Shown here: positions 17,738 through 27,391 of the stretch, one piece after another
Position numbering within the stretch: position 1 is the stretch's first letter
Layout of the letters: every line of letters begins with the position of its first letter
Assembly (NCBI RefSeq): GCF_002196855.1
Contig: NZ_NIPW01000005.1
Coordinates: 62,001-126,000 of the forward strand
From: Haematobacter genomosp. 1
GTDB lineage: Bacteria > Pseudomonadota > Alphaproteobacteria > Rhodobacterales > Rhodobacteraceae
Direction of reading: 5' to 3'
DNA: 64,000 nt
Translations under genes and position numbers: made by a program
Notes under the pieces: model-generated
What the model was told of the DNA's origin: nothing
The model's input: only the letters and a program-made list of their open reading frames with translations
Databases searched by the model: none

Positions 17738-19003
17738 ATGACTATGACAAAAGATTCGACCGCCTCGCGCGGTCTGGGCATGGTGGCGATACTCTGCTGG
17801 GCAGCGGTCGTGCTGGACGGGTTCGATCTGGTCGTCCTGGGTGCGCTTATCCCGACGATGACCGATCCCGCCGGGCCTTGGATGAGTACGGCTCAAGCTA
17901 CCGCGATCTCGACGGCGAGCCTTGTCGGCATGACGTTGGGGGCGCTTTCCATCGGCTGGGCGACTGACCGGATCGGCCGGCGCAAGGCGATGCTCTGGGC
18001 GGTGGGATTTTTCTCGGTGATGACGCTGGGGTGCGCCATCGCCGCGACGCCATTCCAGCTCGGGGCGTTCCGCTTCCTCGCTGGCTTTGGTCTGGGCGGG
18101 TGCCTGCCGACGGCCATCGCACTGGTGACGGAGTTCTCCCGCGGCAAGGCGGGCAAGGCGAGCACCACGGTGATGACCGGGTATCACGTGGGCGCGGTGG
18201 CGACGGCGATCCTTGGTCTTATTCTGCTTGCGCCGTTCGGCTGGCGCGCCATGTTTCTGGCAGGGGCGATTCCGGGTTTCGTGCTCATCCCGCTCATGAT
18301 GAAATGGCTGCCTGAGTCCCCGGCGTTCCTTCTGTCGCAAGGACGGCGGGCAGAGGCCGAGCGCATCGCCGACGCCTATGGTCTGACCCTGTCGGAACCC
18401 CCGCCGAAGGCGGAGCGCGTCTCGCCCGGCAAACTGATCGGCCCCGGCTTTCTGCGCAACAGCCTCGCGATCTGGGTGACCTCCTTCATGGGGCTGCTGC
18501 TGGTTTACGGTCTGAACACCTGGCTTCCCGCTCTGATGGTGGCGGCGGACTATGGGCTGCAACGCGGGCTGTGGTTCCTGCTCCTGCTGAACGTCGGGGC
18601 GATCGTGGGGCTCATTGTCGCCGGGCGCGTCGGTGACGCGATCGGGCTGAAGCGCGCGGCCTGCCTGTGGTTCTTCGCCGGTGCCGTTCTGCTCGCGCTG
18701 CTGGCGATCCGTATGCCGCTTTCGCTGCTCTATCCGGTGGTGTTCCTCACGGGCTGCTTCGTGTTTTCGGCGCAGGTGCTGGTATATGCCTTCACCGCCG
18801 CGAACCATCCTCCGGAAGTCCGCGCGACGGCTATCGGCCTCTCGGCAGGGGTCGGTCGTCTCGGTGCCATCATGGGGCCGCTCCTTGGCGGTATGCTGGT
18901 GGGGCTTGGTCTTGGCCATCCGTGGGGGTTCTTCATCTTCGCGGCGGTTGGCCTTGTCGGGGCACTGGCCCTCTCGCTCAGCGTGGTTCGCGTCTATCGC
19001 TGA
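17738..19003 (+). CDS. MFS transporter, aromatic acid:H+ symporter (AAHS) type
   Basis: Encodes 421 residues with about 12 membrane segments. The first helix carries the acidic DGFDLVVLGALIP motif characteristic of AAHS carriers such as PcaK and BenK. DRIGRRKAML is the loop 2-3 MFS signature, and WLPESPAFLL follows helix 6. The ATG at 17738 follows GGGGAGAC; the longer frame is discarded because it starts before a ribosome-binding site and has no membrane logic. It probably imports an aromatic or related carboxylate with protons. A strong terminator follows, so it looks monocistronic. The exact substrate cannot be read from sequence. Confidence 0.88.
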   Translation: MTMTKDSTASRGLGMVAILCWAAVVLDGFDLVVLGALIPTMTDPAGPWMSTAQATAISTASLVGMTLGALSIGWATDRIGRRKAMLWAVGFFSVMTLGCAIAATPFQLGAFRFLAGFGLGGCLPTAIALVTEFSRGKAGKASTTVMTGYHVGAVATAILGLILLAPFGWRAMFLAGAIPGFVLIPLMMKWLPESPAFLLSQGRRAEAERIADAYGLTLSEPPPKAERVSPGKLIGPGFLRNSLAIWVTSFMGLLLVYGLNTWLPALMVAADYGLQRGLWFLLLLNVGAIVGLIVAGRVGDAIGLKRAACLWFFAGAVLLALLAIRMPLSLLYPVVFLTGCFVFSAQVLVYAFTAANHPPEVRATAIGLSAGVGRLGAIMGPLLGGMLVGLGLGHPWGFFIFAAVGLVGALALSLSVVRVYR

Positions 19004-19032
19004 CGTATCACAGGACGGCATGACCTTGTTTT

Positions 19033-19060
19033 CGGCCCCGGTTGCTGTCGGGGCCGTTTG
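19033..19060 (+). terminator. Rho-independent terminator after the AAHS transporter
   Basis: An 8-bp perfect GC stem (CGGCCCCG at 19033-19040, CGGGGCCG at 19049-19056) with an eight-base loop is followed by TTTGCTTTT. It lies 30 bases after the stop codon, on the strand of the transporter. Confidence 0.8.
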
Positions 19061-19072
19061 CTTTTCGGCGTA

Positions 19073-19093
19073 GCCATGCAAACTTTGCATGGC
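19073..19093. promoter_or_regulatory. Perfect 21-bp palindrome, candidate ScfR/RamB-type operator
   Basis: Two 10-base arms, GCCATGCAAA and TTTGCATGGC, are exact reverse complements around a central C. The palindrome lies between the terminator of the transporter and the start of the CoA-transferase at 19162, where a promoter is expected. The AACTTTGCA core resembles the TTTGCAAA-type sites reported for ScfR/RamB/PccR regulators of short-chain acyl metabolism. The perfect symmetry is seen directly; the regulator family is an inference. Confidence 0.55.
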
Positions 19094-19161
19094 TGCCTCA
19101 GATTGAGTTTCTTGCCCCCGCCACTTAGCACTTTTCAAATGAGCCATGTCAGGAGGAGCCC

Positions 19162-20658
19162 ATGACCCATAACCTCGATGATCGGATACGCCATGCTGGC
19201 CTTCGTGACCGGATCATGTCGGCTGAGGAGGCTGCGCGGCTTATCGGGGATGGCATGGTGCTCGGCATGTCGGGTTTTACGCGGGCTGGAGAGGCAAAGG
19301 CCGTGCCGCTTGCGCTTGCCGAGCGCGCGCGCAAGGAGCCTTTGCAGATCACCCTGATGACGGGCGCGAGTCTTGGCAACGATCTGGACAAGACCCTAGC
19401 CGAAGCTCATGCCATCTCCCGGCGCATACCTTTCCAGTCCGATCCTTTCCTGCGGAAAAAAATCAATGCGGGAGAGGTGATGTTCATAGATCAACACCTC
19501 TCCGAAACCGTCGAACAGCTCAGAAATCGCCAGATCCCCGGTGTGGACATAGCGGTGATCGAAGCGGTTGCCATCACCGAGAATGGCGGGGTGGTGCCCA
19601 CGACATCGGTTGGGAACTCCGCCTCCTTCGCCATTCTCGCGCCGAAAGTGATTGTGGAGATCAACCTGAGCCAGCCGGTCGGGCTGGAGGGGCTTCACGA
19701 CATCTATATACCAAGCTATCGCCCCAACCGCATGCCCATCCCCGTCGTCACGCCCGAAAGCCGCGTGGGCTTGCCATATATCCCGATCCCGCCGGAAAAG
19801 ATCGCGGCTATCGTCCTGACGGAGAAGCAGGACAGCTCATCCACCATCCTCGACCCCGATGAGGATACGCGCGCCATTGCGGGTCACCTCACCGAGTTTC
19901 TGATGCATGAGGTGCGGCAGGGGCGACTTGACGAGCGGCTCGCTCCGCTTCAGGCAGGGATCGGCACCATCGCAAATGCTGTGCTGCACGGGTTTCTGGA
20001 TACACCGTTCCATGATCTGAAGATGTATTCCGAGGTCCTGCAGGACTCGACCTTCGACCTGATGGATGCCGGCAAGATGACCTTTGCCTCCGGCTCCTCG
20101 GTGACCCTTTCCGCCCGGAAATATGCGCAGATGCTCCCGCGCTTTGCGGAGTTCAAACCGAAACTTCTGCTTCGCCCGCAGGAAATCTCCAACCACCCGG
20201 AGGTCGTTCGGCGTCTGGGGATCATCGCCATCAACACGGCGCTGGAGTTCGACATCTATGGCAACGTCAACTCGACCCATGTAACCGGGACGCAGATGAT
20301 GAACGGCATAGGGGGCTCTGGCGACTTTGCCCGGAACGCCTACCTCTCTGTTTTCGTGACGAAATCCATCGCAAAAGGTGGCAGCATATCCTGCGTTGTG
20401 CCGATGGTCAGCCATGTCGATCATACCGAGCACGACGTGGACATTCTGGTGACCGAACAGGGCCTGGCCGATCTGCGCGGTCTTGCCCCGCGGGAGCGGG
20501 CGCGGGTAATCATCGCCAATTGTGTTCATCCCGCATGGCGCCCGCGGATCGAGGACTATTATGCCCGCGCTCTGACGCGGAGCGGTCATACGCCGCATGT
20601 GCTGGAAGAAGCGCTGTCCTGGCATGTCCGCTCGCAGGAAACAGGGCGGATGGACTGA
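19162..20658 (+). CDS. Acetyl-CoA hydrolase/succinate:acetate CoA-transferase family protein
   Basis: Encodes 498 residues, the length of class I single-chain CoA-transferases (AarC, Cat1, ScpC type). Visible motifs are GMVLGMSGFTRAGEAKAVP near the N-terminus, YSEVLQDSTFDLMDAGKMTF around the expected catalytic glutamate, GGSGDFARNAYLSVF, and VVPMVSHVDHTEHDVDILVTEQGLADLRG at the C-terminus. Such enzymes move CoA between acetyl-, propionyl- or succinyl-CoA and free acids. It stands alone between two AAHS transporters with a palindromic upstream site, which fits control by short-chain acid availability. Direct role in aromatic breakdown (PcaIJ type) is unlikely: PcaIJ is a two-subunit family. 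Confidence 0.88.
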   Translation: MTHNLDDRIRHAGLRDRIMSAEEAARLIGDGMVLGMSGFTRAGEAKAVPLALAERARKEPLQITLMTGASLGNDLDKTLAEAHAISRRIPFQSDPFLRKKINAGEVMFIDQHLSETVEQLRNRQIPGVDIAVIEAVAITENGGVVPTTSVGNSASFAILAPKVIVEINLSQPVGLEGLHDIYIPSYRPNRMPIPVVTPESRVGLPYIPIPPEKIAAIVLTEKQDSSSTILDPDEDTRAIAGHLTEFLMHEVRQGRLDERLAPLQAGIGTIANAVLHGFLDTPFHDLKMYSEVLQDSTFDLMDAGKMTFASGSSVTLSARKYAQMLPRFAEFKPKLLLRPQEISNHPEVVRRLGIIAINTALEFDIYGNVNSTHVTGTQMMNGIGGSGDFARNAYLSVFVTKSIAKGGSISCVVPMVSHVDHTEHDVDILVTEQGLADLRGLAPRERARVIIANCVHPAWRPRIEDYYARALTRSGHTPHVLEEALSWHVRSQETGRMD

Positions 20659-20670
20659 CGCAGCGTTCAA

Positions 20671-20718
20671 TGTTGCTTTCACAACACCGATATAGTAGGG
20701 ATCGCAACATATATTGCG
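20671..20718. promoter_or_regulatory. Two inverted repeats upstream of the second AAHS transporter
   Basis: TGTTG-N6-CAACA (20671-20686) and CGCAA-N6-TTGCG (20703-20718) lie within 48 bases upstream of the leader ORF and transporter. The nine bases CGCAACATA in the second repeat recur in the operator-like palindrome before the flavoprotein gene at 25613. They look like regulator-binding sites; the nearby MarR and AraC proteins are candidates. Binding is inferred. Confidence 0.45.
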
Positions 20719-20738
20719 GTCCTTGAGGGAGGAAATCC

Positions 20739-20804
20739 GTGTTGTGGAGGAGTTGCACCGCAGGCCTAGCGGCCCGCGCGATATCGCATGAGCTCAAGGC
20801 ATGA
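20739..20804 (+). CDS. Possible 21-residue leader peptide coupled to the AAHS transporter
   Basis: A GTG at 20739 follows a strong GAGGGAGGAAA ribosome-binding site (20725-20735) and opens a 21-codon frame (MLWRSCTAGLAARAISHELKA). Its TGA (20802-20804) overlaps the transporter's ATG (20801) as ATGA. The transporter start itself has only a poor, too-close AAGG, so its translation may depend on ribosomes arriving from this frame. It could also be coincidence; a 21-codon frame is short. No attenuator hairpin is evident. Confidence 0.4.
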   Translation: MLWRSCTAGLAARAISHELKA

Positions 20805-22117
20805 GCAGCGCTGACTTTTCGTCGCCTGCCGCGCGCCCGGGGATGGCTGCTGTCGATATCGGCTGGACGCCCGTTCGCATCGCCGTGGTGGCGTTGAGCT
20901 TTCTGCTGAACGCGCTGGACGGGATGGATATCGTCATCATGTCCTATATCGCGCCTGTATTGGCAGCGGATTGGGGCCTGACACCGGAAAACCTCGGCAT
21001 CGTCTTCAGCGCGAGCCTCGCGGGCATGACGATCGGCTGCCTCTTCGTTGCGCCGCTGGCGGACAAATGGGGACGACGGCCGCTGATCCTCGGCATGTTG
21101 AGCATCATCACCCTTTGCATGCTGATCAGCAGTTTCGCACAGACGTTGACAGAGCTTGTGGCGGCCCGGTTCGTCATCGGTATCGGCATCGGCGCCATTC
21201 TGGCGGGCGTGACAGCGATTGCTGCGGATTTCGCGCCACCGGCACGTCGGGGGCTGGTGGTCAGCATGGCCATTGCCGGCTACCCGCTGGGCGCCGTGAC
21301 GACAGGCCTGCTCAGCGCGCATCTGTTGCCCGTGCACGGCTGGCGCTTCATGCTGTTGGGGGCGGGAACCATCTCGCTCATCGTCATCCCGGTGATCTTC
21401 CTGATCCTGCCGGAATCCCAAGACTATCTGATGCGAAAACAGCCACGCAATGCGCTTGCGCGGCTGAACAGGCTCCGGGCCCGGCTGGGGGAGGAGGTGC
21501 TGGACCGCCTGCCTCCCAAGCCTGCCGCAACGCGCACCTATGACGCGGGCGAAGTGTTCGGCGGCGGTCGCAAGATCGGGACGCTCTGCCTCTGGCTCGG
21601 CATCTTCATGGGTTTCATGACCTTCTACTTCGTCGTCTCCTGGATCACGCAGCTTTCCGTTCGTGCCGGGCTGCCGCTGGATCGGGCGATCTATGCGGGT
21701 GCGCTGTTCAACCTTGGCGGCTTCGTCGGCACGCTCATAGTGGGTTGGCTCGGGAGCCGGCACGGCCTGCCGCGTGTGACCACGATCACCATGATGATCG
21801 CGGCCTGCCTGATCGCCTTGTTTGGCGCGCTTTCCATGCCGCTCGCAATGACGCTGACGATGGCGTTCCTCGCCGGGATGGCGACGAATGGGGGGTTCAA
21901 CGCGTTTTATGGTCTTGCTGCGGAGCTTTATCCTGCAGCGGTGCGGAGCACGGGGATCGGCTGGGCGATGGGCGTCGGGCGCTTCGGCGCGGTGATCGGG
22001 CCGCTTCTGGGCGGTTGGCTAATCGGGCAGGGCGTCACGCTCTCGACGCTGATGGCGATCTTTGCCCTGCCGCTATTGATCGCCGCAGCCGCAGCCTGGT
22101 TTATCCGCGCACGGTGA
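20801..22117 (+). CDS. MFS transporter, aromatic acid:H+ symporter (AAHS) type
   Basis: Encodes 438 residues with about 12 membrane segments. NALDGMDIVIMSYIAPVLA in the first helix is the AAHS signature with its acidic residues; DKWGRRPLILG is the loop 2-3 MFS motif. It is similar in type to the carrier at 17738 but clearly divergent from it. It precedes a convergent MarR regulator and the pobA region, so 4-hydroxybenzoate or protocatechuate is a reasonable guess for the substrate (inference). Its start codon overlaps a short upstream frame. Confidence 0.87.
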   Translation: MSSADFSSPAARPGMAAVDIGWTPVRIAVVALSFLLNALDGMDIVIMSYIAPVLAADWGLTPENLGIVFSASLAGMTIGCLFVAPLADKWGRRPLILGMLSIITLCMLISSFAQTLTELVAARFVIGIGIGAILAGVTAIAADFAPPARRGLVVSMAIAGYPLGAVTTGLLSAHLLPVHGWRFMLLGAGTISLIVIPVIFLILPESQDYLMRKQPRNALARLNRLRARLGEEVLDRLPPKPAATRTYDAGEVFGGGRKIGTLCLWLGIFMGFMTFYFVVSWITQLSVRAGLPLDRAIYAGALFNLGGFVGTLIVGWLGSRHGLPRVTTITMMIAACLIALFGALSMPLAMTLTMAFLAGMATNGGFNAFYGLAAELYPAAVRSTGIGWAMGVGRFGAVIGPLLGGWLIGQGVTLSTLMAIFALPLLIAAAAAWFIRAR

Positions 22118-22123
22118 GGGTGA

Positions 22124-22145
22124 GGGCAGGTCTGCGGGCCTGCCC
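22124..22145. terminator. Hairpin between convergent transporter and marR genes
   Basis: GGGCAGG (22124-22130) and CCTGCCC (22139-22145) form a 7-bp stem with an eight-base loop, in the 30 bases separating the convergent stop codons. The following CCCTATTTCTC is a weak T-rich tail on the plus strand. It may end transcription from one or both sides. Confidence 0.5.
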
Positions 22146-22147
22146 CC

Positions 22148-22660
22148 CTATTTCTCGCCGTTCATCCGCCGCGCCCCGTCCGCCTCCACCTCCGGCAGAT
22201 TGGCGAGCAGGCGGTTCAGCAAGCTGAGGAGCGTATTGACGTCCTCGCCGGAAAACCCCGTGAGCAACGCGGCCTCCCGCGCACGCGCGACGGTAAGCAC
22301 CTGCCGGTGCATGGCCCAACCCGCTTCGGTGAGGGCGGCTTCGCGCCGCCGACCGTCGCCCTCCCGCATCTCGATCAGCCCGCGGTCGGCAAGGAGGCTA
22401 AGACTCCGGCTGATGGAAGCCTTGTCCAATCCGATGCTGTTGGAAAGATGCGCCCCGATGGACCATGGCTCGGCGGCAAGTTGACAGAGCACCCGCCATT
22501 CGACGACACCGAAGTCGAACAGCCGTCTATATTCATGCGACGCACCGCTCGACAGTTTGTTGGAGAGACTTGTCGTGATGGCACCAATGCAACGGGCGAG
22601 GTCGAACGGCTCCCCTCGATCCGGTGCGTCCGGCAGATGCTGATGAGAAATCTGATCCAC
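22148..22660 (-). CDS. MarR-family transcriptional regulator
   Basis: Encodes 170 residues. The winged HTH is recognisable in the middle (WRVLCQLAAEPWSIGAHLSNSIGLDKASISRSLSLLADRGLIEM) with the wing REGDGRRREAALTEAG. The start is a GTG at 22660 with no normal ribosome-binding site: a perfect inverted repeat lies directly against it. It is downstream of pobA on the same strand (93-base gap) and convergent with the AAHS transporter. MarR proteins near aromatic catabolic genes commonly respond to aromatic acids or their CoA esters, so control of this region is plausible (inference). Confidence 0.88.
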   Translation of the reverse strand: MDQISHQHLPDAPDRGEPFDLARCIGAITTSLSNKLSSGASHEYRRLFDFGVVEWRVLCQLAAEPWSIGAHLSNSIGLDKASISRSLSLLADRGLIEMREGDGRRREAALTEAGWAMHRQVLTVARAREAALLTGFSGEDVNTLLSLLNRLLANLPEVEADGARRMNGEK

Positions 22661-22684
22661 GGCGTGAAACCTTTGGTTTCCGCC
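22661..22684 (-). promoter_or_regulatory. Inverted repeat abutting the marR start codon
   Basis: GAAACC and GGTTTC (22666-22671 and 22675-22680) flank TTT, and outer GGCG/CGCC arms extend the pairing with one bulged base. The repeat ends exactly at the GTG start of the MarR gene. It may be a MarR autoregulatory operator, or fold in the mRNA and limit initiation. Both roles are inference. Confidence 0.45.
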
Positions 22685-22753
22685 GTGATAGCCTCAGAAA
22701 GCCTCTCTGTCCAGCCGGGGCCAGGAAAGGCGATGTGCCCCGGACCGGGAATA

Positions 22754-24516
<1,763 letters not shown>

Positions 24517-24590
24517 GGAAGTCCTCCGTCGCAAACCCTGTCAGCAGCGGCGAAAAAGGAAAATGGACGATCGGGTGAAAAGCTTGGACG

Positions 24591-25526
24591 TCAGCCCGCC
24601 GCGCCCGCGCGCACCGATTGGCGATAGGCCGCGGGCGAAAGTCCCACATGGCGGGAAAAGAACCGGCTGAAATAGGCGGGATCGTCGAAACCCGCGATAT
24701 GCGCCACCTCACCCACCGTATGGTCGGTATAGGCCAGGTGGCGCTTCGCCTCGATCAGGATGCGCTGGTAAAGCAGGTCCGAGGCGGTGGTCTCCGCCCG
24801 CGCCCGACACGCGGCGTTCAGCCGCGCAGGGGTGACGGCAAGCGCCCGCGCATAGAAAGAGGGCGCCCGCTCCTGCCGGAAGTGGGTCTCGATCAGCCCC
24901 CGGTATCGGTTCAGCAGATCCAGATCCCGGTCGGGCGGCGGGGCTTCTGCGGCGTCGCCCGCGCGCAGCACGAAGACCAGAAGCCGCGTGTATTGTGCAA
25001 GCAGCGCCGCGCGCCGCCCCGGTGCTTGCCAGACGAATTCCCGCGTCATGTCGTTCAGCAGCAGCGAGACACCGGCCGGGTCCAGACCGCTATGCCGGAG
25101 GGGCAGCACGCCCGCCGTCGTGCCCACCCGCAGCAGTCCCACATCGTCCCGTGCAGCCGCGCGCAAGCCTACGAGCGCTGCCGTGAGGACGTGGCCCTCG
25201 GTATTCTCCTGAAACCGGATTTCATGAATGACGCCTGCGGGAATGACGATGAAGGTCGGGGCGGAGAGCTTGTATACCGCCTCCTCCAGCCGCACCTCGC
25301 CGCCGCCCTGTGCCACGAACATCACCTGTGAATGATCGGGATGAAAATGCGGGCGGATCGTCCAGTCGTTCGGTCCGGAACGGTCAAGGATCGGCTCCAC
25401 GTGCAGAAAGTCCAGCTCCACGTCCCGGGCCGGATCGCCATACAGGTAATAGCGAGGGATGGCCGCGGGGCGATCCATCATGGGACTCTGTCGCCCGTCA
25501 TGCGTTTCGTTACGGAATTGTGCCAT
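24591..25526 (-). CDS. AraC-family regulator, PobC-like
   Basis: Encodes 311 residues. An N-terminal cupin-type sensing domain (IPRYYLYGDPARDVELDFLH, then WTIRPHFHPDHSQVMFV) is followed by a C-terminal double HTH with AHIAGFDDPAYFSRFFSRHVGLSPAAYR. The N-terminal pattern matches my memory of PobC, the AraC/XylS activator of pobA in pseudomonads. It stands upstream of NIPSNAP-pobA on the same strand and divergent from the flavoprotein gene at 25613. It could activate both units in response to 4-hydroxybenzoate (inference). A later Met at 25481 is an alternative start. Confidence 0.86.
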   Translation of the reverse strand: MAQFRNETHDGRQSPMMDRPAAIPRYYLYGDPARDVELDFLHVEPILDRSGPNDWTIRPHFHPDHSQVMFVAQGGGEVRLEEAVYKLSAPTFIVIPAGVIHEIRFQENTEGHVLTAALVGLRAAARDDVGLLRVGTTAGVLPLRHSGLDPAGVSLLLNDMTREFVWQAPGRRAALLAQYTRLLVFVLRAGDAAEAPPPDRDLDLLNRYRGLIETHFRQERAPSFYARALAVTPARLNAACRARAETTASDLLYQRILIEAKRHLAYTDHTVGEVAHIAGFDDPAYFSRFFSRHVGLSPAAYRQSVRAGAAG

Positions 25527-25576
25527 AGGGATCGTGAAAGGTCCATTGATCGCCCGGCGGCCCTAAGCTATCCACT

Positions 25577-25590
25577 GTTGCGAACGCAAC
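25577..25590. promoter_or_regulatory. Operator-like palindrome between araC and the flavoprotein gene
   Basis: GTTGCG and CGCAAC are exact reverse complements separated by AA, 23 bases before the flavoprotein start, in the 86-base divergent intergenic region. The right arm plus three following bases (CGCAACATA) recurs at 20703-20711 before the AAHS transporter. A shared regulator is inferred. Confidence 0.5.
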
Positions 25591-25612
25591 ATAGAACTCA
25601 TGGAGGGGAGCC

Positions 25613-27346
25613 ATGGCGACAGTCTCCACGACAGACAGACACTGCGACGTGCTCGTGATCGGTTCCGGTGCCGGCGGTCTGGCAACCGCGATCGTTGCGC
25701 GGAAGCTCGGGCTTGAGGTGATCGTGATCGAAAAGGCGCCGGTCTTTGGTGGCACGACGGCATTCTCGGGCGGCGTCCTCTGGATTCCCGGCAGCCACTA
25801 CGGCAAGGCGCAGAACCCATCCGACACCATCGACGCCGCCCGCCGCTACATGCGTGCCGAAACCGGAAATTGGTATCAGCCGGAAGCGGTGGAAGCGTTC
25901 CTGCAGACCGGCCCCGAAATGGTGGATTGGTTCGAACGGGAGACGGATGTGAAGTTCGTTCCCACCCTTTATCCCGATTATCATCCCGATGTCGAAGGCG
26001 GCGTGGATGTCGGGCGTTCCGTGCTCGCGGCGCCTTATGACGCGAGTGTGCTGGGCGATGATCTGAAGCGCCTGCGTCCGCCGCTGTCCACCATCACCTT
26101 CATGGGGATGATGTTCAACTCCTCCAACGCAGACATCAAGCATTTCTTCAATGCAACCAAGTCTCTGAAATCTTTTGCCTATGTGGCAAAGCGGCTCGCC
26201 GCGCACGGGGTCGAGGTCGTGCGCCATGGCCGGGGTGTGCAGGTGACAAGCGGCAATGCGCTCGCCGCGCGGCTGGCCCGGTCGGCCTTGTCGCTGGGCA
26301 TTCCGATCCTGACGGACGCCCCCGCTCTGTCTCTGGTCCGTGAAGGAGACCGTGTCGTGGGTGCCGAAGTCGGCGGTGAGGTCAAGGCGCGGATCACGGC
26401 GCGGAAGGGTGTCGTTCTGGCTTGTGGCGGCTATGCCCACGACCTCGCACGTCGGGCGCAGTCCTATTCGCACCTTCGCGGGGGCAAGACACATCACTCT
26501 CCTGTTCCGGCGGAGAACGCCGGCGATGGTATCCGTCTTGGTGAGGAGGTCGGCGGCGCGTTTGACGCCCGCTATCCCGAGCCCGCGGCATGGATGCCGG
26601 TTTCACGTGTTCCGGGACGGGGCGGCAGGGAGGGCATCTTCCCGCACCTGCTCGACCGTTACAAACCCGGAATGATGGCGGTCCTGTCCACGGGCAAGCG
26701 GTTCACCAATGAGTCGAACAGTTATCATGATGTCGGCGCGGCCATGAGCGCGTCCGGTGAAGGCGCGGCATGGCTCATCTGCGATCACCGGGCGATACGC
26801 AAATACGGCCTTGGCCATGCAAAGCCTGCGCCGATGCCACTCGGCTCCTGGCTCCGCAGCGGATATCTGAAGAAGGGCAAGACGCTCGCCGATCTGGCCA
26901 GTGCATGCGGCATCGACCCGGCGGGGCTGGAGAAAACCGTGGCGGACTACAATAGCGGTGCGCGCGTCGGCGAGGATCGTCAGTTCGGGCGGGGCAGCAC
27001 GGCTTTCAACCGCTATCTTGCCGACCCGGACAACAAGCCGAACCCGGCGGTCGCGCCGGTGGGCGATGGGCCATATTACGCTGTAAAGCTGGAGATGGGT
27101 GACCTTGGCACCTTCGACGGGCTCGAAACCACTGTGCCGGGGGAAGTCCTGAATCGTCAGGGGCAGGTGATCCCGGGCCTGTTCGCGGTCGGTAACGACC
27201 GGGCTTCGATCATGGGGGGCAATTATCCAGGAGCGGGTATCACCCTGGGGCCAGCGATGACGTTTGGCTACATCACCGGGCGCCATCTTGCTGGCCTTGG
27301 CGCGAGCGCGCAACCTGAGGTACCGCAGAAGATCGCCTCTGCCTGA
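25613..27346 (+). CDS. FAD-dependent dehydrogenase, 3-ketosteroid-dehydrogenase/fumarate-reductase fold
   Basis: Encodes 577 residues. The Rossmann FAD motif CDVLVIGSGAGGLATAIVAR is at residues 11-30, GGTTAFSGGVLWIPGS follows at about 47, and the C-terminal GGNYPGAGITLGPAMTFGYI closes the FAD site. Length and layout match 3-oxosteroid 1-dehydrogenase-like (KstD-like) flavoproteins, which often act on non-steroid cyclic ketones or enoates. No other steroid genes are nearby, so a steroid role is not supported. The ATG at 25613 follows GGAGGGGAG. It is divergent from the PobC-like regulator and preceded by a palindrome. A perfect terminator follows, so it is probably monocistronic. Confidence 0.82.
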   Translation: MATVSTTDRHCDVLVIGSGAGGLATAIVARKLGLEVIVIEKAPVFGGTTAFSGGVLWIPGSHYGKAQNPSDTIDAARRYMRAETGNWYQPEAVEAFLQTGPEMVDWFERETDVKFVPTLYPDYHPDVEGGVDVGRSVLAAPYDASVLGDDLKRLRPPLSTITFMGMMFNSSNADIKHFFNATKSLKSFAYVAKRLAAHGVEVVRHGRGVQVTSGNALAARLARSALSLGIPILTDAPALSLVREGDRVVGAEVGGEVKARITARKGVVLACGGYAHDLARRAQSYSHLRGGKTHHSPVPAENAGDGIRLGEEVGGAFDARYPEPAAWMPVSRVPGRGGREGIFPHLLDRYKPGMMAVLSTGKRFTNESNSYHDVGAAMSASGEGAAWLICDHRAIRKYGLGHAKPAPMPLGSWLRSGYLKKGKTLADLASACGIDPAGLEKTVADYNSGARVGEDRQFGRGSTAFNRYLADPDNKPNPAVAPVGDGPYYAVKLEMGDLGTFDGLETTVPGEVLNRQGQVIPGLFAVGNDRASIMGGNYPGAGITLGPAMTFGYITGRHLAGLGASAQPEVPQKIASA

Positions 27347-27353
27347 GACCAGA

Positions 27354-27381
27354 ACGCCGCCCCGTGGGGCGGCGTTTTTCT
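27354..27381. terminator. Strong terminator between convergent flavoprotein and proX genes
   Basis: ACGCCGCCCC and GGGGCGGCGT form a 10-bp GC-rich inverted repeat (tip opened to a four-base loop), followed by TTTTTCTTT. It lies just after the flavoprotein stop and eleven bases from the proX stop. The T-run is on the plus strand, so it serves mainly the flavoprotein gene. Confidence 0.9.
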
Positions 27382-27391
27382 TTACCGGTGA

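Noticed and set aside
17579-19147. 522-codon minus-strand frame over the AAHS transporter
   Set aside because: Composition dominated by Arg/His/Gln/Pro and antisense to a clear transporter.
19162-20658. CoA-transferase as the 3-oxoadipate CoA-transferase of the pobA pathway
   Set aside because: That enzyme is a two-subunit PcaI/PcaJ type; this is a single 498-residue chain of the acetate/succinate class.
17738-22117. The two AAHS transporters as a recent tandem duplication
   Set aside because: They share the family motifs but differ widely in sequence and are separated by a CoA-transferase gene, so a recent duplication is not supported.
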